A stretch of 34,837 nucleotides of DNA from CAZFHP01 sp964519365. Its GTDB lineage: Bacteria; Babelota; Babeliae; Babelales; RVW-14. Shown one piece after another: positions 25,278 through 32,862 of this stretch. The position numbers and the translations under genes were made by a program. The notes under the pieces are model-generated. The model saw nothing but the letters and a program-made list of their open reading frames with translations, was not told the origin of the DNA and made no database searches. The stretch covers positions 1 through 34,837 of the forward strand of contig CAZFHP010000012.1 in the NCBI GenBank assembly GCA_964519365.1, in the 5' to 3' direction. Position 1 is the first letter of the stretch. Each line of letters begins with the position of its first letter.

Positions 25278-25994
25278 GTGAATGCTTTTTTTTGTCGACG
25301 ATATTTTTTGTATCGCTTTATGTTTCTAAGTTTTATTTGTTGTTTTTTTATTTGTCATGTGCAAGCTAGTTTTTTTAAAAAAATTGTAAATTTTGTTGTC
25401 AAAAATCCAGTAGTCGAAAAACTTGCAGGCGTAAGTAAGAAAACTGTTGAGCTTGCGTATGATGCTGCTCACGGCATGAACCCCGTTCTTGATAATTTTT
25501 ATGCCGTAGAAAAAGATAAGCTTTACAGAAGCAAGCAGCTTCCTGCGTGGAAGTTAAAGCGATATATCAAGAAATATAACATAAAAACTGTTGTAAATTT
25601 ACGTGGAGAAAATGATGGGCAGTGGTGGATTAAAGAGTTTAATGCGGCACATCAGGTGGGTGTGCAATATTTTAACATTCGTATGAGTGCACGATATTTA
25701 CCAAGCAAAGAAAATCTGAAAAAATTACTTAAAATTTATGACGATCAAGATGCATGTCCAATTTTGATTCATTGTTTTAGTGGGTCAGACAGAACGGGAG
25801 AGGCGGCTGCTATTTGGTCGATGGATCAACAAAAGAAAAGCAATGGCGTTGCGATACAGCAGCTTTCAAAGTTTTATGGGCACTTAAAAGAAAAATATCC
25901 AGCAAAAGACTTTTTTGTTAAAATATGGAATGGTCGACGTTGGGCTTTGAATGAGTATGATCCTGTGGATTACCCAGAGTATTGCCAAATATAA
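25278..25994 (+). CDS. Secreted tyrosine/dual-specificity protein phosphatase-like protein
   Basis: The 238-residue protein starts at GTG (25278), preceded by GGGGTGACTT. The signal peptide has a hydrophobic core at about 11-28 (LYRFMFLSFICCFFICH) and ends near Gln-Ala-Ser. The catalytic domain covers about 75-225. It has LYRSKQLP (82-89) and TVVNLRGE (104-111), typical of the atypical dual-specificity group. The signature loop is HCFSGSDRTG, with nucleophile Cys166 and Arg172 (CX5R). It should remove phosphate from Tyr or Ser/Thr residues, or possibly from inositol phosphates. The stop falls inside the long open frame of the deacetylase gene, 32 bases before that gene's ATG, so both are probably one transcript. 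Confidence 0.88.
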   Translation: MNAFFCRRYFLYRFMFLSFICCFFICHVQASFFKKIVNFVVKNPVVEKLAGVSKKTVELAYDAAHGMNPVLDNFYAVEKDKLYRSKQLPAWKLKRYIKKYNIKTVVNLRGENDGQWWIKEFNAAHQVGVQYFNIRMSARYLPSKENLKKLLKIYDDQDACPILIHCFSGSDRTGEAAAIWSMDQQKKSNGVAIQQLSKFYGHLKEKYPAKDFFVKIWNGRRWALNEYDPVDYPEYCQI

Positions 25995-26026
25995 TATCGG
26001 AACGTAAAGAAAGAACAAGTTGTATT

Positions 26027-27112
26027 ATGATGAACAGGCATAACAAAATAAAACGTAATCTTATTATTGTGATAAGCTTGTTGGGTGTGTTTGTTTGCGG
26101 ATCTTTGTTTGATGTATATCCAACGATACGTACACGCCAGAGCACGCGCGTTCCCATTGTTTATCACGATTGTTATTCTATTGATTTACCCAAAAGTCTT
26201 CTTCCTGTGTCTAAATATGGCCAAGAGCATTTTTTTCGTGGGAAATATAAGCATGTATACGATTATTTGGTGACGAAAGAAGATATTGCAGAGCGATGCT
26301 TTTTCGCTCCAAAACCTGTAACAGATCAGGATTTGCTAGCAGTGCACTCACAAGTGTATCTGGATAGATTAAAAAAACCTGTTGGCGCAGCCCCTGTATT
26401 ATACGTGAGCAAAAAAAATAAAAGCTTGAAGCAGCTTAATAACGAAAGACTTTTTCTTCCGTTGCGCTACATAACAGGTGGGACTATTAAAGCAATGGAG
26501 CTTGCTCTAAAACATGGGTGTGCGATTAACTTAGGTGGGGGGTATCATCATGCTAAACGATCAGATGGAGAAGGGTTTTGTTTTTACGCAGATATCCCAT
26601 TGGCGATACGAAAGTATCATAAGATTAATTCCAAGGGCAAAGTGTTGATTGTTGATTGTGATGTTCACCAAGGCAACGGTAATGCATGGTTTTTCCGTAG
26701 AGATTCTCGGGTTGCTATTTTTGATGTGTACAACCAGGATCTTGAGTATCCTGGGGACATGGGGCATGCTCGACGCTATATAACGTTTGATTATCCAGTC
26801 ACGTCTGGTTTATATGATACGCAGTATATGGCTATACTTGAAGATAATTTACCAGATGCGATGGATACGTTTAATCCAGACTTAATTATCTATAATTCAG
26901 GCACAGATATTCTTGACGGTGATCGCTTTGGTGGTATGCATGTTTCAGAACAGGGGATTATAGATCGTGATGCTTTGGTGTTTCGATTGGCTTTTGAGAA
27001 TAATATTCCAATTGTTATGGTCTTGTCTGGAGGGTATACGAAAAAGAGTGTGCGTGCTATTGGTAAATCTATCGCGAATATTATGCGCATGAGATGCGTA
27101 AAGCCCGGGTGA
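26027..27112 (+). CDS. Membrane-anchored class IV (HDAC11-like) histone deacetylase family protein
   Basis: These enzymes remove acetyl or longer acyl groups from lysine or from small amines. From the ATG at 26027 the protein is 361 residues; an ATG one codon on is equally possible and the ribosome binding site is weak. A hydrophobic anchor lies at about 11-28 (NLIIVISLLGVFVCGSLF). The deacetylase domain follows: NLGGGYHHAKRSDGEGFCFYADIPLAI (168-194) with His174-His175, DCDVHQGNG (210-218), and YNSGTDILDGDRFGGM (289-304). The zinc ligands Asp212, His214 and Asp294 are all present. The GDR-G and YPGD signatures favour the class IV, HDAC11-like branch. It follows the phosphatase gene closely. 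Confidence 0.9.
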   Translation: MMNRHNKIKRNLIIVISLLGVFVCGSLFDVYPTIRTRQSTRVPIVYHDCYSIDLPKSLLPVSKYGQEHFFRGKYKHVYDYLVTKEDIAERCFFAPKPVTDQDLLAVHSQVYLDRLKKPVGAAPVLYVSKKNKSLKQLNNERLFLPLRYITGGTIKAMELALKHGCAINLGGGYHHAKRSDGEGFCFYADIPLAIRKYHKINSKGKVLIVDCDVHQGNGNAWFFRRDSRVAIFDVYNQDLEYPGDMGHARRYITFDYPVTSGLYDTQYMAILEDNLPDAMDTFNPDLIIYNSGTDILDGDRFGGMHVSEQGIIDRDALVFRLAFENNIPIVMVLSGGYTKKSVRAIGKSIANIMRMRCVKPG

Positions 27113-27135
27113 GTGCTTTGTGCTTATAGGCGTAT

Positions 27136-27166
27136 AAAAAAAGCCCCAAGAAGTTCTCAGGGCTTT
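27136..27166 (-). terminator. Terminator of the hpf transcript
   Basis: AAAGCCC (27140-27146) pairs with GGGCTTT (27160-27166). On the minus strand the hairpin is followed by seven Ts (complement of 27136-27142), as expected for the end of the lptB-hpf transcript. It may also stop transcription from the deacetylase side, with a weaker T run. Confidence 0.75.
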
Positions 27167-27173
27167 CTAAATC

Positions 27174-27533
27174 TTAGAGTTTATATTTATCAGAGATAAA
27201 CTTGCTTTTTTCGGTCTCGACTTTTTGATCTTTATCTTTTTGTTTAACTTTTTCTTTTTTCAAAAGCTTAACGACTTTATCGATAGCATTATCAATAGAA
27301 ATGTACATGTCTGCCCCTTCGTCATGAGCATTAAGATCGTATTTTGGGGTTTTCAGGTGTAATTCTGCTCGGTGATGTGGATGTTGTTTGTTTGCTTTTA
27401 AAAAGAGTTCGACAAAAAACGGCGTTGCGGTTTCGTCTTTTAAAAAGTCTTTGATTTTATCAAGCTTTTGGCTAGCATGTTGCTCAAGAGGGTCTGAATG
27501 AGGCATGTTATGAAATGATATTTTTTTCTTCAC
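27174..27533 (-). CDS. hpf: Ribosome hibernation promoting factor, short form
   Basis: HPF/YfiA proteins bind the 30S decoding region in slow growth and silence ribosomes. The 119-residue chain has the family fold: strand KKISFHN, helix LEQHASQKLDKIKDFL, strands FFVELFLKANKQH and RAELHLKTPKYDLNAHDEG, then DMYISIDNAIDKVVKLLKKEK. It ends in a Lys-rich tail, so it is the short form without the dimerisation domain. The start is GTG at 27533 with AAAGGA upstream. It lies 27 bases after lptB, the order known from proteobacterial lptB-rpoN-hpf loci, but rpoN is absent. Confidence 0.9.
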   Translation of the reverse strand: MKKKISFHNMPHSDPLEQHASQKLDKIKDFLKDETATPFFVELFLKANKQHPHHRAELHLKTPKYDLNAHDEGADMYISIDNAIDKVVKLLKKEKVKQKDKDQKVETEKSKFISDKYKL

Positions 27534-27560
27534 GATTCTTTTCCTTTCTTAGTTATTAGT

Positions 27561-28355
27561 CTAACTAGACGCACTACCCAGATAACGTTTTGATATCTCC
27601 TGATAAAATTGATCTCCTAAATAACTTTCTTTTGTATGGTTACTTTCTAAAATATCTTTAATACTCCCAGACGTTACAACGTGTCCATTTAGTATAACAT
27701 ATACTGACGTAGCAATAGAAAGAAGTTGGTCGACGTTGTGATCTGATATAATAATACCGATGTTATCGCGTGTTGCCATCGTTGTAAATATTGATTTTAA
27801 TTCGTAAATCGATTTTGGGTCAACGCCGGCAAACGGTTCATCAAGCATAATAAGCTTAGGATTCATAAGCAGCGAACGAACGATTTCAAGTTTTCGCTTT
27901 TGCCCGCCAGAAAGTGTCCCGGCTATTTGAGCATGCGCATGTAAAAGATCTGTTTGTTTGAGCCAGTGATCGCGCTGTTCGATAAATTCTGAAAGTTTTT
28001 TCTTTTGCCAATCATCTTGATATTCGTACACAAGCTGAAGATTTTGGGTAACAGTCATTTGTTGGAAAAGAGACGTTTGTTGGGGTAAGTAAATTAAGCC
28101 TGCTTGGACTTTTTTGTGAATGGGCCAATTGTTAATTACGTGATTATCAAGAACGATAGTATTTTTTTTATGTGTATTATTGGGCTTAGGGGCGGGTAAG
28201 AGCCCGATAATAGTTTTAAGAAGTGTCGTTTTCCCGGCACCGTTAGGGCCAAGAATAGAAACGATGGTTCCCCGTTGTGCGCATAGATCTATAGAGTCTA
28301 AGATCTGTTTTTTTTGAATTTGTTGGCTTAGCGCCTGTATGCTTAAAAAAGACAT
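27561..28355 (-). CDS. lptB: LPS export ABC transporter ATP-binding protein LptB
   Basis: LptB drives lipopolysaccharide extraction from the inner membrane together with LptF, LptG and LptC. The 264 residues contain the Walker A GPNGAGKT (36-43), a Q-loop in LIYLPQQTSLFQQMTV, the LSGGQKRKLEIVRSL signature (148-162), LDEPFAGVDP (171-180) and the H-loop IIISDHNV. The PQQ-S-F-QMTV, FAGVDP and DHNV wording separates LptB from the amino acid (LivF) type relatives. Its presence implies an LPS-bearing outer membrane. It lies 30 bases downstream of the nitroreductase gene and 27 bases upstream of hpf. Confidence 0.9.
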   Translation of the reverse strand: MSFLSIQALSQQIQKKQILDSIDLCAQRGTIVSILGPNGAGKTTLLKTIIGLLPAPKPNNTHKKNTIVLDNHVINNWPIHKKVQAGLIYLPQQTSLFQQMTVTQNLQLVYEYQDDWQKKKLSEFIEQRDHWLKQTDLLHAHAQIAGTLSGGQKRKLEIVRSLLMNPKLIMLDEPFAGVDPKSIYELKSIFTTMATRDNIGIIISDHNVDQLLSIATSVYVILNGHVVTSGSIKDILESNHTKESYLGDQFYQEISKRYLGSASS

Positions 28356-28385
28356 GATCGTTTTTGCTTACGTACTTTCGTGTGT

Positions 28386-29105
28386 TTATATGTTACCAAT
28401 TGGCATAACACATAACGGTACTTCGTTATTTTTTGCCCCAATAATTTGGGCGACTGTTTTTTCATCAAAAGCTCCAACAAAGACTGTTCCAAGTTCTAAA
28501 GCGCCTGTTTGAAGATAAATATTCTGTGCAACACATCCAACTTCCATGTGAACGTATTTTTGAGCTTGTGCTCCGTATTTTGCTTCGGTTTTGCTAAAAA
28601 CGCCACACATAACAAGAGCACATGGTGCGTCTTGTATACATGATTGTTCTAAGCAGGCATCACACAGTTCTGTGCTTGGTTTTACTTGTTCTTTTTGATT
28701 TTTTATTTTTATTATGCTGTGCTCGCGTATAACGTATTTATATACCCCAGGTTCTAAATTCTCTACGTTTTGTGCAACGATATAAAGTTCAAGGGGGTAG
28801 AGTGCTCCTGCTGACGGTGCGGCACGTAAAATAGTATTATGGGTGATGCCTTGTGCTGCCCACAAAAGTTGACCTAGTGCTTTAAGTTTAAGCGTGTCTT
28901 TTTTGTATTCACGGATAGATTTGCGTTCTTTGATTGCTTTTTCTAGTGTTATTTTTCCTGTGGCGTCTGGTTGGGGAAGAACGACGGTGTTCGCTTTGGT
29001 TTTGACGAGATTGTTATGTGTTGTCATAACATATATACTCCCCGAAATTATAATAACAAACAGCGTGATAACAAATATTTTAGACCGATCTAATGAAAAA
29101 TTCAA
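28386..29105 (-). CDS. Membrane-anchored SagB-type nitroreductase family protein
   Basis: The 239-residue protein starts at TTG (29105), with AAAGGATG upstream, inside the last 26 bases of der. Residues about 10-27 are a hydrophobic anchor (IFVITLFVIIISGSIYVM). The remainder is a nitroreductase fold of the SagB/ThcOx group. It shows the FMN-binding start ERKSIREYKKD (61-71) and LGQLLWAAQGIT, APSAGALYPLELYIV and VHMEVGCVAQNIYLQTGALELGTVFVGAF. Such enzymes are FMN-dependent oxidoreductases; the SagB branch often oxidises azolines in peptide toxins, but no cyclase or precursor gene is here. With the anchor, the FMN domain would lie outside the cytoplasm. Substrate unknown. Confidence 0.85.
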   Translation of the reverse strand: MNFSLDRSKIFVITLFVIIISGSIYVMTTHNNLVKTKANTVVLPQPDATGKITLEKAIKERKSIREYKKDTLKLKALGQLLWAAQGITHNTILRAAPSAGALYPLELYIVAQNVENLEPGVYKYVIREHSIIKIKNQKEQVKPSTELCDACLEQSCIQDAPCALVMCGVFSKTEAKYGAQAQKYVHMEVGCVAQNIYLQTGALELGTVFVGAFDEKTVAQIIGAKNNEVPLCVMPIGNI

Positions 29106-30411
29106 CGGGACATCCTTTCAGGTCATAGTGACGACGTAATATATTTTCTATAAAGCCAAGTTGTGTTGGTCCAAACCATTGTGGATAATTAACGTGTAGC
29201 ACAAACGTTGGAATGATTCCTTGAATATTTCTGATTTTAAAGAGCTTTAGTTTTTGACGTTTGTGATACAGCTGTTTTTTAGCAAGCTCGCATTTAACAG
29301 CTTCGTCAACACGTGTTGAATTAAACGGTTGTTGGCAGCGCTCAATTACTTTTTGGACTTGTTCTAAAATTTTATGAACGTTTTTTTTCGAGACACATGA
29401 TATTGCAATTTGCGGGACTTTTTTGAGTATGAAATCGTATTCTTCGATGCTTTCGAGCAAAAGATCTTTATGATAATCGTTGTCTTTTAATAGATCTGTT
29501 TTGTTAAACAGGACAAGTAATGGCTTTTTGCTTTCGTATGCATGAAAAAGTAATTTTAATTCTTGATCAGAAATTTTGCCAGCAGATGCATCGATCATAA
29601 CCAAAACTATATCTGCGGCTTTAATTGACTGCAGAGAGCTTTTGACCATAAGTGTCTCAAGGTTCTCGTTAATGCGGCATTTTCTGCGTACGCCTGCTGT
29701 GTCGGTAATTTGAAGAAGATCCTGGCTGTGCCAGACTTTTTCTGATATTGCCTCTCGCGTTGTGCCGGCGACGTCTGAAACAATAGATCGTTCTTGGTGA
29801 ATAAGCAGATTCATAAGTGACGATTTGCCGACGTTTGGCTTGCCAATAATGACGATATTCTGTGATGGTTTTTCTATGGTTTTTTCAGCAATATCAGGAA
29901 GAGACGTTGTAACGTTTTCTAGAAGCTCTACCATGCCCATGCCGTGAATACCAGAAACGGGAATAATTTTGTCAAAGCCAAGTGAGTAAAATTCATGACG
30001 ATTTTCTTCAGAGACTTTGTTGTCAGCTTTATTTAACAAGACAAAGACTGGCTTCTTGCTTTTGTGAAGTGTTTTGGCAATATGTACATCTTCTTGAACG
30101 AGGCCACTTTTTGCGTCACAAACAAAAAGAATGAGATGCGTTTTGTTGAGTAACGTTAGAACTTTTTCTTGAACTTTCTTTTCGATGTCGTGTCTATTTT
30201 TTTTAAACGATAGCCCGCCGGTATCAATAAGATTAAACGTCTTTTTATTCCAACTTACTGTTTCTTCAACATAATCGCGTGTGACACCATCAAGCTCTAA
30301 AACAATACTTTGTGTTTTGTCAGCTAATCTATTAAACAGTGTTGATTTGCCGACATTGGTTCTGCCGACAAGTAAAACGTTTGGATATCTTTTTTTATAC
30401 TTTGTTTTCAC
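29080..30411 (-). CDS. der: Ribosome biogenesis GTPase Der (EngA)
   Basis: Der is an essential GTPase for 50S assembly. The 443 residues hold two tandem G domains and a C-terminal KH-like domain. The first G1 is GRTNVGKS (16-23) with DTGG and NKAD; the second is GKPNVGKS (190-197) with DTAG and NKTD. The last 90 residues (PFNSTRVDEAVK... to PVEFFIRS) match the KH-like part. The start is GTG at 30411 with a weak purine-rich site upstream. The 3' end overlaps the start of the nitroreductase gene by 26 bases. dnaX lies 99 bases upstream on the same strand. Confidence 0.95.
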   Translation of the reverse strand: MKTKYKKRYPNVLLVGRTNVGKSTLFNRLADKTQSIVLELDGVTRDYVEETVSWNKKTFNLIDTGGLSFKKNRHDIEKKVQEKVLTLLNKTHLILFVCDAKSGLVQEDVHIAKTLHKSKKPVFVLLNKADNKVSEENRHEFYSLGFDKIIPVSGIHGMGMVELLENVTTSLPDIAEKTIEKPSQNIVIIGKPNVGKSSLMNLLIHQERSIVSDVAGTTREAISEKVWHSQDLLQITDTAGVRRKCRINENLETLMVKSSLQSIKAADIVLVMIDASAGKISDQELKLLFHAYESKKPLLVLFNKTDLLKDNDYHKDLLLESIEEYDFILKKVPQIAISCVSKKNVHKILEQVQKVIERCQQPFNSTRVDEAVKCELAKKQLYHKRQKLKLFKIRNIQGIIPTFVLHVNYPQWFGPTQLGFIENILRRHYDLKGCPVEFFIRSV

Positions 30412-30510
30412 GGTTATTGCTACTTTACTTTAGATTTAACTAATATTATTACTAGACTATTACGAGCAGGGCTCCCGGTGATAATTAAAGAATTCCAGTA
30501 TTTTTGATAT

Positions 30511-32574
30511 TTAATTTGTTACGGGTTCTTTAACTCTCTTTATTTTACCGGGAAAATAACGAATTATCAAGTTGGCCAGAGGCCATTTTTGTGTGTCAGA
30601 TACGTCGATGTTTTCGAGTATGGGCCCCTTGGTAGCACTCTTTGCCTGGTATTTTCTATTTGGGTTCCCCCAATTTTTTTGATAGGATGCTTGTGTTGGG
30701 GTTTTTTGTTGGGGCGATGGCCTACTTGTTGGGCTCATATTTTGTGCAGACGTATTTTGTGGCGGTGGCGTATTTGCTTGAGCAGTGGGCCTTTCTGGTG
30801 ATTTTTGTGAACTTTGCGAGTTGTGCGCGCTTGAGCTTTGCTCTTTTGGTGGCTTTTTGAACGCAAATTTTGTAAATTCTGGGAAATATTCACGAATGGG
30901 CTTTTCCCAAAGATTTTTGCTTTCGTTTAATTTATCTTTGAAAAAATCGCTATCGCTACTTAACTGTATCGTGATTACTCCATTTGTATCGTCTAGCCCC
31001 AAAAAGTATGCCTGGACAAAAATAGAGTTTAACAGGTGATCGTTGCTTGTTTGTGTGACCTGCTGGACGAACTTTTGCCACGGCTTACTGTTAGATATAT
31101 TCTGGGTCTTACTGTTAGATATATCTGGGGCTATATTTTGGGGAGTATTAGTATGTGTGTTATCGTTTGTTATTTCTTGCGTTGGTGCTTGTGTTCGGGT
31201 TTGTGCTTGATTTTGTGTTGGGCTTGAGCTGGGTTCTTGTGTTTGCGTTGGTGCTTGGGGATTATTTTGGGTTTGAGCTGGGCGAGCTTGCTCAGGTGCT
31301 CGTACTGGCGCTTGCCCCGTGTTTTGTACCTGTCTGTTTGCTTGTGTATACCCGTGTGCAAGCCCATGAGCGTGTCCCTGCGTGTGTTCCTGTGCGTGTC
31401 CCTGTGTATGTGTTGCAAACTTTTGCCACTCTTGTATAAGTGCTTGAACGTCAGCGATATTTGTTTGCTGACACAATTGTAATAGAACGACTTCTAGGAA
31501 CGTATGTTTTTTACTTGTTTGCAAGAAAAGCGCTTCTTGGGACCATAATAGCTGCATAATAGCATGTAGGCGATTAAGTGAGCAGTTATTTGCCAGCGTA
31601 AAAAGTTCGTCAAACTGTTTGTTAAACGAATTTGGAAGCGTCTGCACGCCGTATTTGACCCATAGCAGCGCTCGGCATAGTTCGACAATCATGTTCCAAA
31701 TTGTTTGTGGGACGAGTGTTTTAAACGCAATAGTATGTAAGTGTGTCAGTAATTTTGTTCCGTCTTGTTCAAGAACGCATGCAAAGAGTTTTATAATCGC
31801 AGTGTTGCTTATTTTTCCCAAGACGTTAAGCACAGCATCTTGGGTCACCTGTTCGCTTGAGAATCTTACTTGTTCAAGCAGATTAAGAGCGTCGCGAACG
31901 GACCCGTCTGTTTCTTCGATAAGAATTTCAAGTGCGCTGTCGTCTATTTCTATGTTTTCAGATGCACAAATGCTTTTCAAATGTGGGAGTAAATTTTTCT
32001 GTTCGACAGACGTAAACGATACGAGAAAACATCGAGACAAGACTGTCTCAGGAATTTTTTTTAGCTCTGTCGTAGCCAAAATAAAAAGAACCGTACTTGG
32101 TGGCTCTTCAAGAATTTTTAAGAACGCATTAAACGCAGCTTTGCTGAGCATGTGTGCTTCGTCGATTAAGTAAATCTTTTTTTGTCCAGATAATGGCACA
32201 TATGCTGCTGCTTCGATAATTTGACGAACGTTGTCGACCCCTGTATGTGATGCTGCATCTATCTCAATAAAATCAGGATGATTTGCCCGGGCCATAGAGA
32301 GACACGAGTCACATGCCTGGCATGGCACAGGATTTTCAACAGGCTTTGTCTGAAAATCTGGTAACTTTTGGCAATTTATTGCTGCTGCAAAGACACGTGC
32401 GCTTGACGTTTTGCCACAGCCTCTTTGGCCTGCAAAAAGATAAACAGGAAAATATTTCTTGAGATAGAGACTATTTTGTAACATCTTTATTGGTATATCT
32501 TGCCCAACGATGTTTTTAAAACTCTGTGGCCGCCATTTACGGGCGAGATTAAGATTTGATTTTTCTTGTTTCAT
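30511..32574 (-). CDS. dnaX: DNA polymerase III gamma/tau subunit
   Basis: DnaX is the ATPase of the clamp loader. The 687 residues begin with the AAA+ module: Walker A GQRGCGKT (49-56), zinc-binding Cys68, Cys85, Cys88 and Cys91, DEAH (138-141) and the SRC motif (180-182). Domain III follows to about residue 370. A very long low-complexity linker (about 390-510, rich in Gln, Thr, His, Ala, Pro and Asn) precedes a short folded tau-like part (about 515-580) and another Ser/Gln/Pro-rich stretch. I found no convincing A-AAA-AAG type frameshift heptamer, so a short gamma form is not supported by sequence. The ATG at 32574 has only a weak ribosome binding site. Confidence 0.93.
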   Translation of the reverse strand: MKQEKSNLNLARKWRPQSFKNIVGQDIPIKMLQNSLYLKKYFPVYLFAGQRGCGKTSSARVFAAAINCQKLPDFQTKPVENPVPCQACDSCLSMARANHPDFIEIDAASHTGVDNVRQIIEAAAYVPLSGQKKIYLIDEAHMLSKAAFNAFLKILEEPPSTVLFILATTELKKIPETVLSRCFLVSFTSVEQKNLLPHLKSICASENIEIDDSALEILIEETDGSVRDALNLLEQVRFSSEQVTQDAVLNVLGKISNTAIIKLFACVLEQDGTKLLTHLHTIAFKTLVPQTIWNMIVELCRALLWVKYGVQTLPNSFNKQFDELFTLANNCSLNRLHAIMQLLWSQEALFLQTSKKHTFLEVVLLQLCQQTNIADVQALIQEWQKFATHTQGHAQEHTQGHAHGLAHGYTQANRQVQNTGQAPVRAPEQARPAQTQNNPQAPTQTQEPSSSPTQNQAQTRTQAPTQEITNDNTHTNTPQNIAPDISNSKTQNISNSKPWQKFVQQVTQTSNDHLLNSIFVQAYFLGLDDTNGVITIQLSSDSDFFKDKLNESKNLWEKPIREYFPEFTKFAFKKPPKEQSSSAHNSQSSQKSPERPTAQANTPPPQNTSAQNMSPTSRPSPQQKTPTQASYQKNWGNPNRKYQAKSATKGPILENIDVSDTQKWPLANLIIRYFPGKIKRVKEPVTN
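31084..31130. repeat. Tandem 24-base direct repeat inside the dnaX linker
   Basis: CTTACTGTTAGATATATTCTGGGT (24 bases, 31084-31107) is followed at once by a second copy differing by a one-base deletion and one change. It encodes a doubled Asn/Asp-Ile-Ser-Asn-Ser-Lys in the DnaX linker and suggests recent slippage or unit duplication. Confidence 0.75.
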
Positions 32575-32613
32575 GCTTCGTTACTTTTTTGCTTTAAGTA
32601 TTTAATCATAAAA

Positions 32614-32657
32614 TATCCTGTAAATCGTTTTAATCTTGTAAATCGTGGTTCAGACAA
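32614..32657 (-). repeat. Intergenic dispersed repeat, divergent copy
   Basis: Read on the minus strand this starts TTGTCTGAACCACGATTTAC and goes on to a second GATTTACAGGATA block. It shares its opening 11 bases and block layout with 4507-4553. It lies just upstream of dnaX, between dnaX and the divergent ankyrin gene. Confidence 0.65.
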
Positions 32658-32760
32658 AAAGAATAAAACGCTATGAGTATAGCGTAATCTGAAAAAAAAT
32701 ACCTGCATAGATGTTACTTTTCTTTGTGGGTCTAAAAAAACGTGTCAAAAAAATTTTTCT

Positions 32761-32790
32761 TTGAAAAAATAAATAAAATATATGTATGAT
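32761..32790 (+). promoter_or_regulatory. Possible promoter of the tandem ankyrin genes
   Basis: TTGAAA (32761-32766) and TATGAT (32785-32790) are 18 bases apart in a very AT-rich stretch, about 70 bases before the start codon at 32863. Good sigma-70-like match, no experimental support. Confidence 0.45.
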
Positions 32791-32862
32791 AATGGTAGTA
32801 TTTCTTTGATTCAAAATAATCGACATAGATAATTACAGTGTTTTGTTGTGGGGAGGGTGATT

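Noticed and set aside
31340..31420. Short repeating CCTGTG/CGTGTC units that could suggest a CRISPR-like array
   Set aside because: The units are too short, irregular and in frame; they encode the His/Thr/Gln repeats of DnaX.
30589..31482. Several overlapping plus-strand open frames opposite dnaX
   Set aside because: They are the complement of the dnaX low-complexity linker, which lacks stops on the other strand. They have no ribosome binding sites and no protein-like sequence.
31507..31512. Run of six As on the minus strand in dnaX as a programmed frameshift site
   Set aside because: In frame it reads AGT AAA AAA CAT, not an X-XXY-YYZ heptamer, and it lies before the low-complexity linker with no clear stimulatory hairpin.
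32848..32862. GTG at 32848 as the start of the first tandem ankyrin protein
   Set aside because: It would place the ribosome binding site GGGGAGGG inside the coding region; the ATG at 32863 sits at the right distance from that site.
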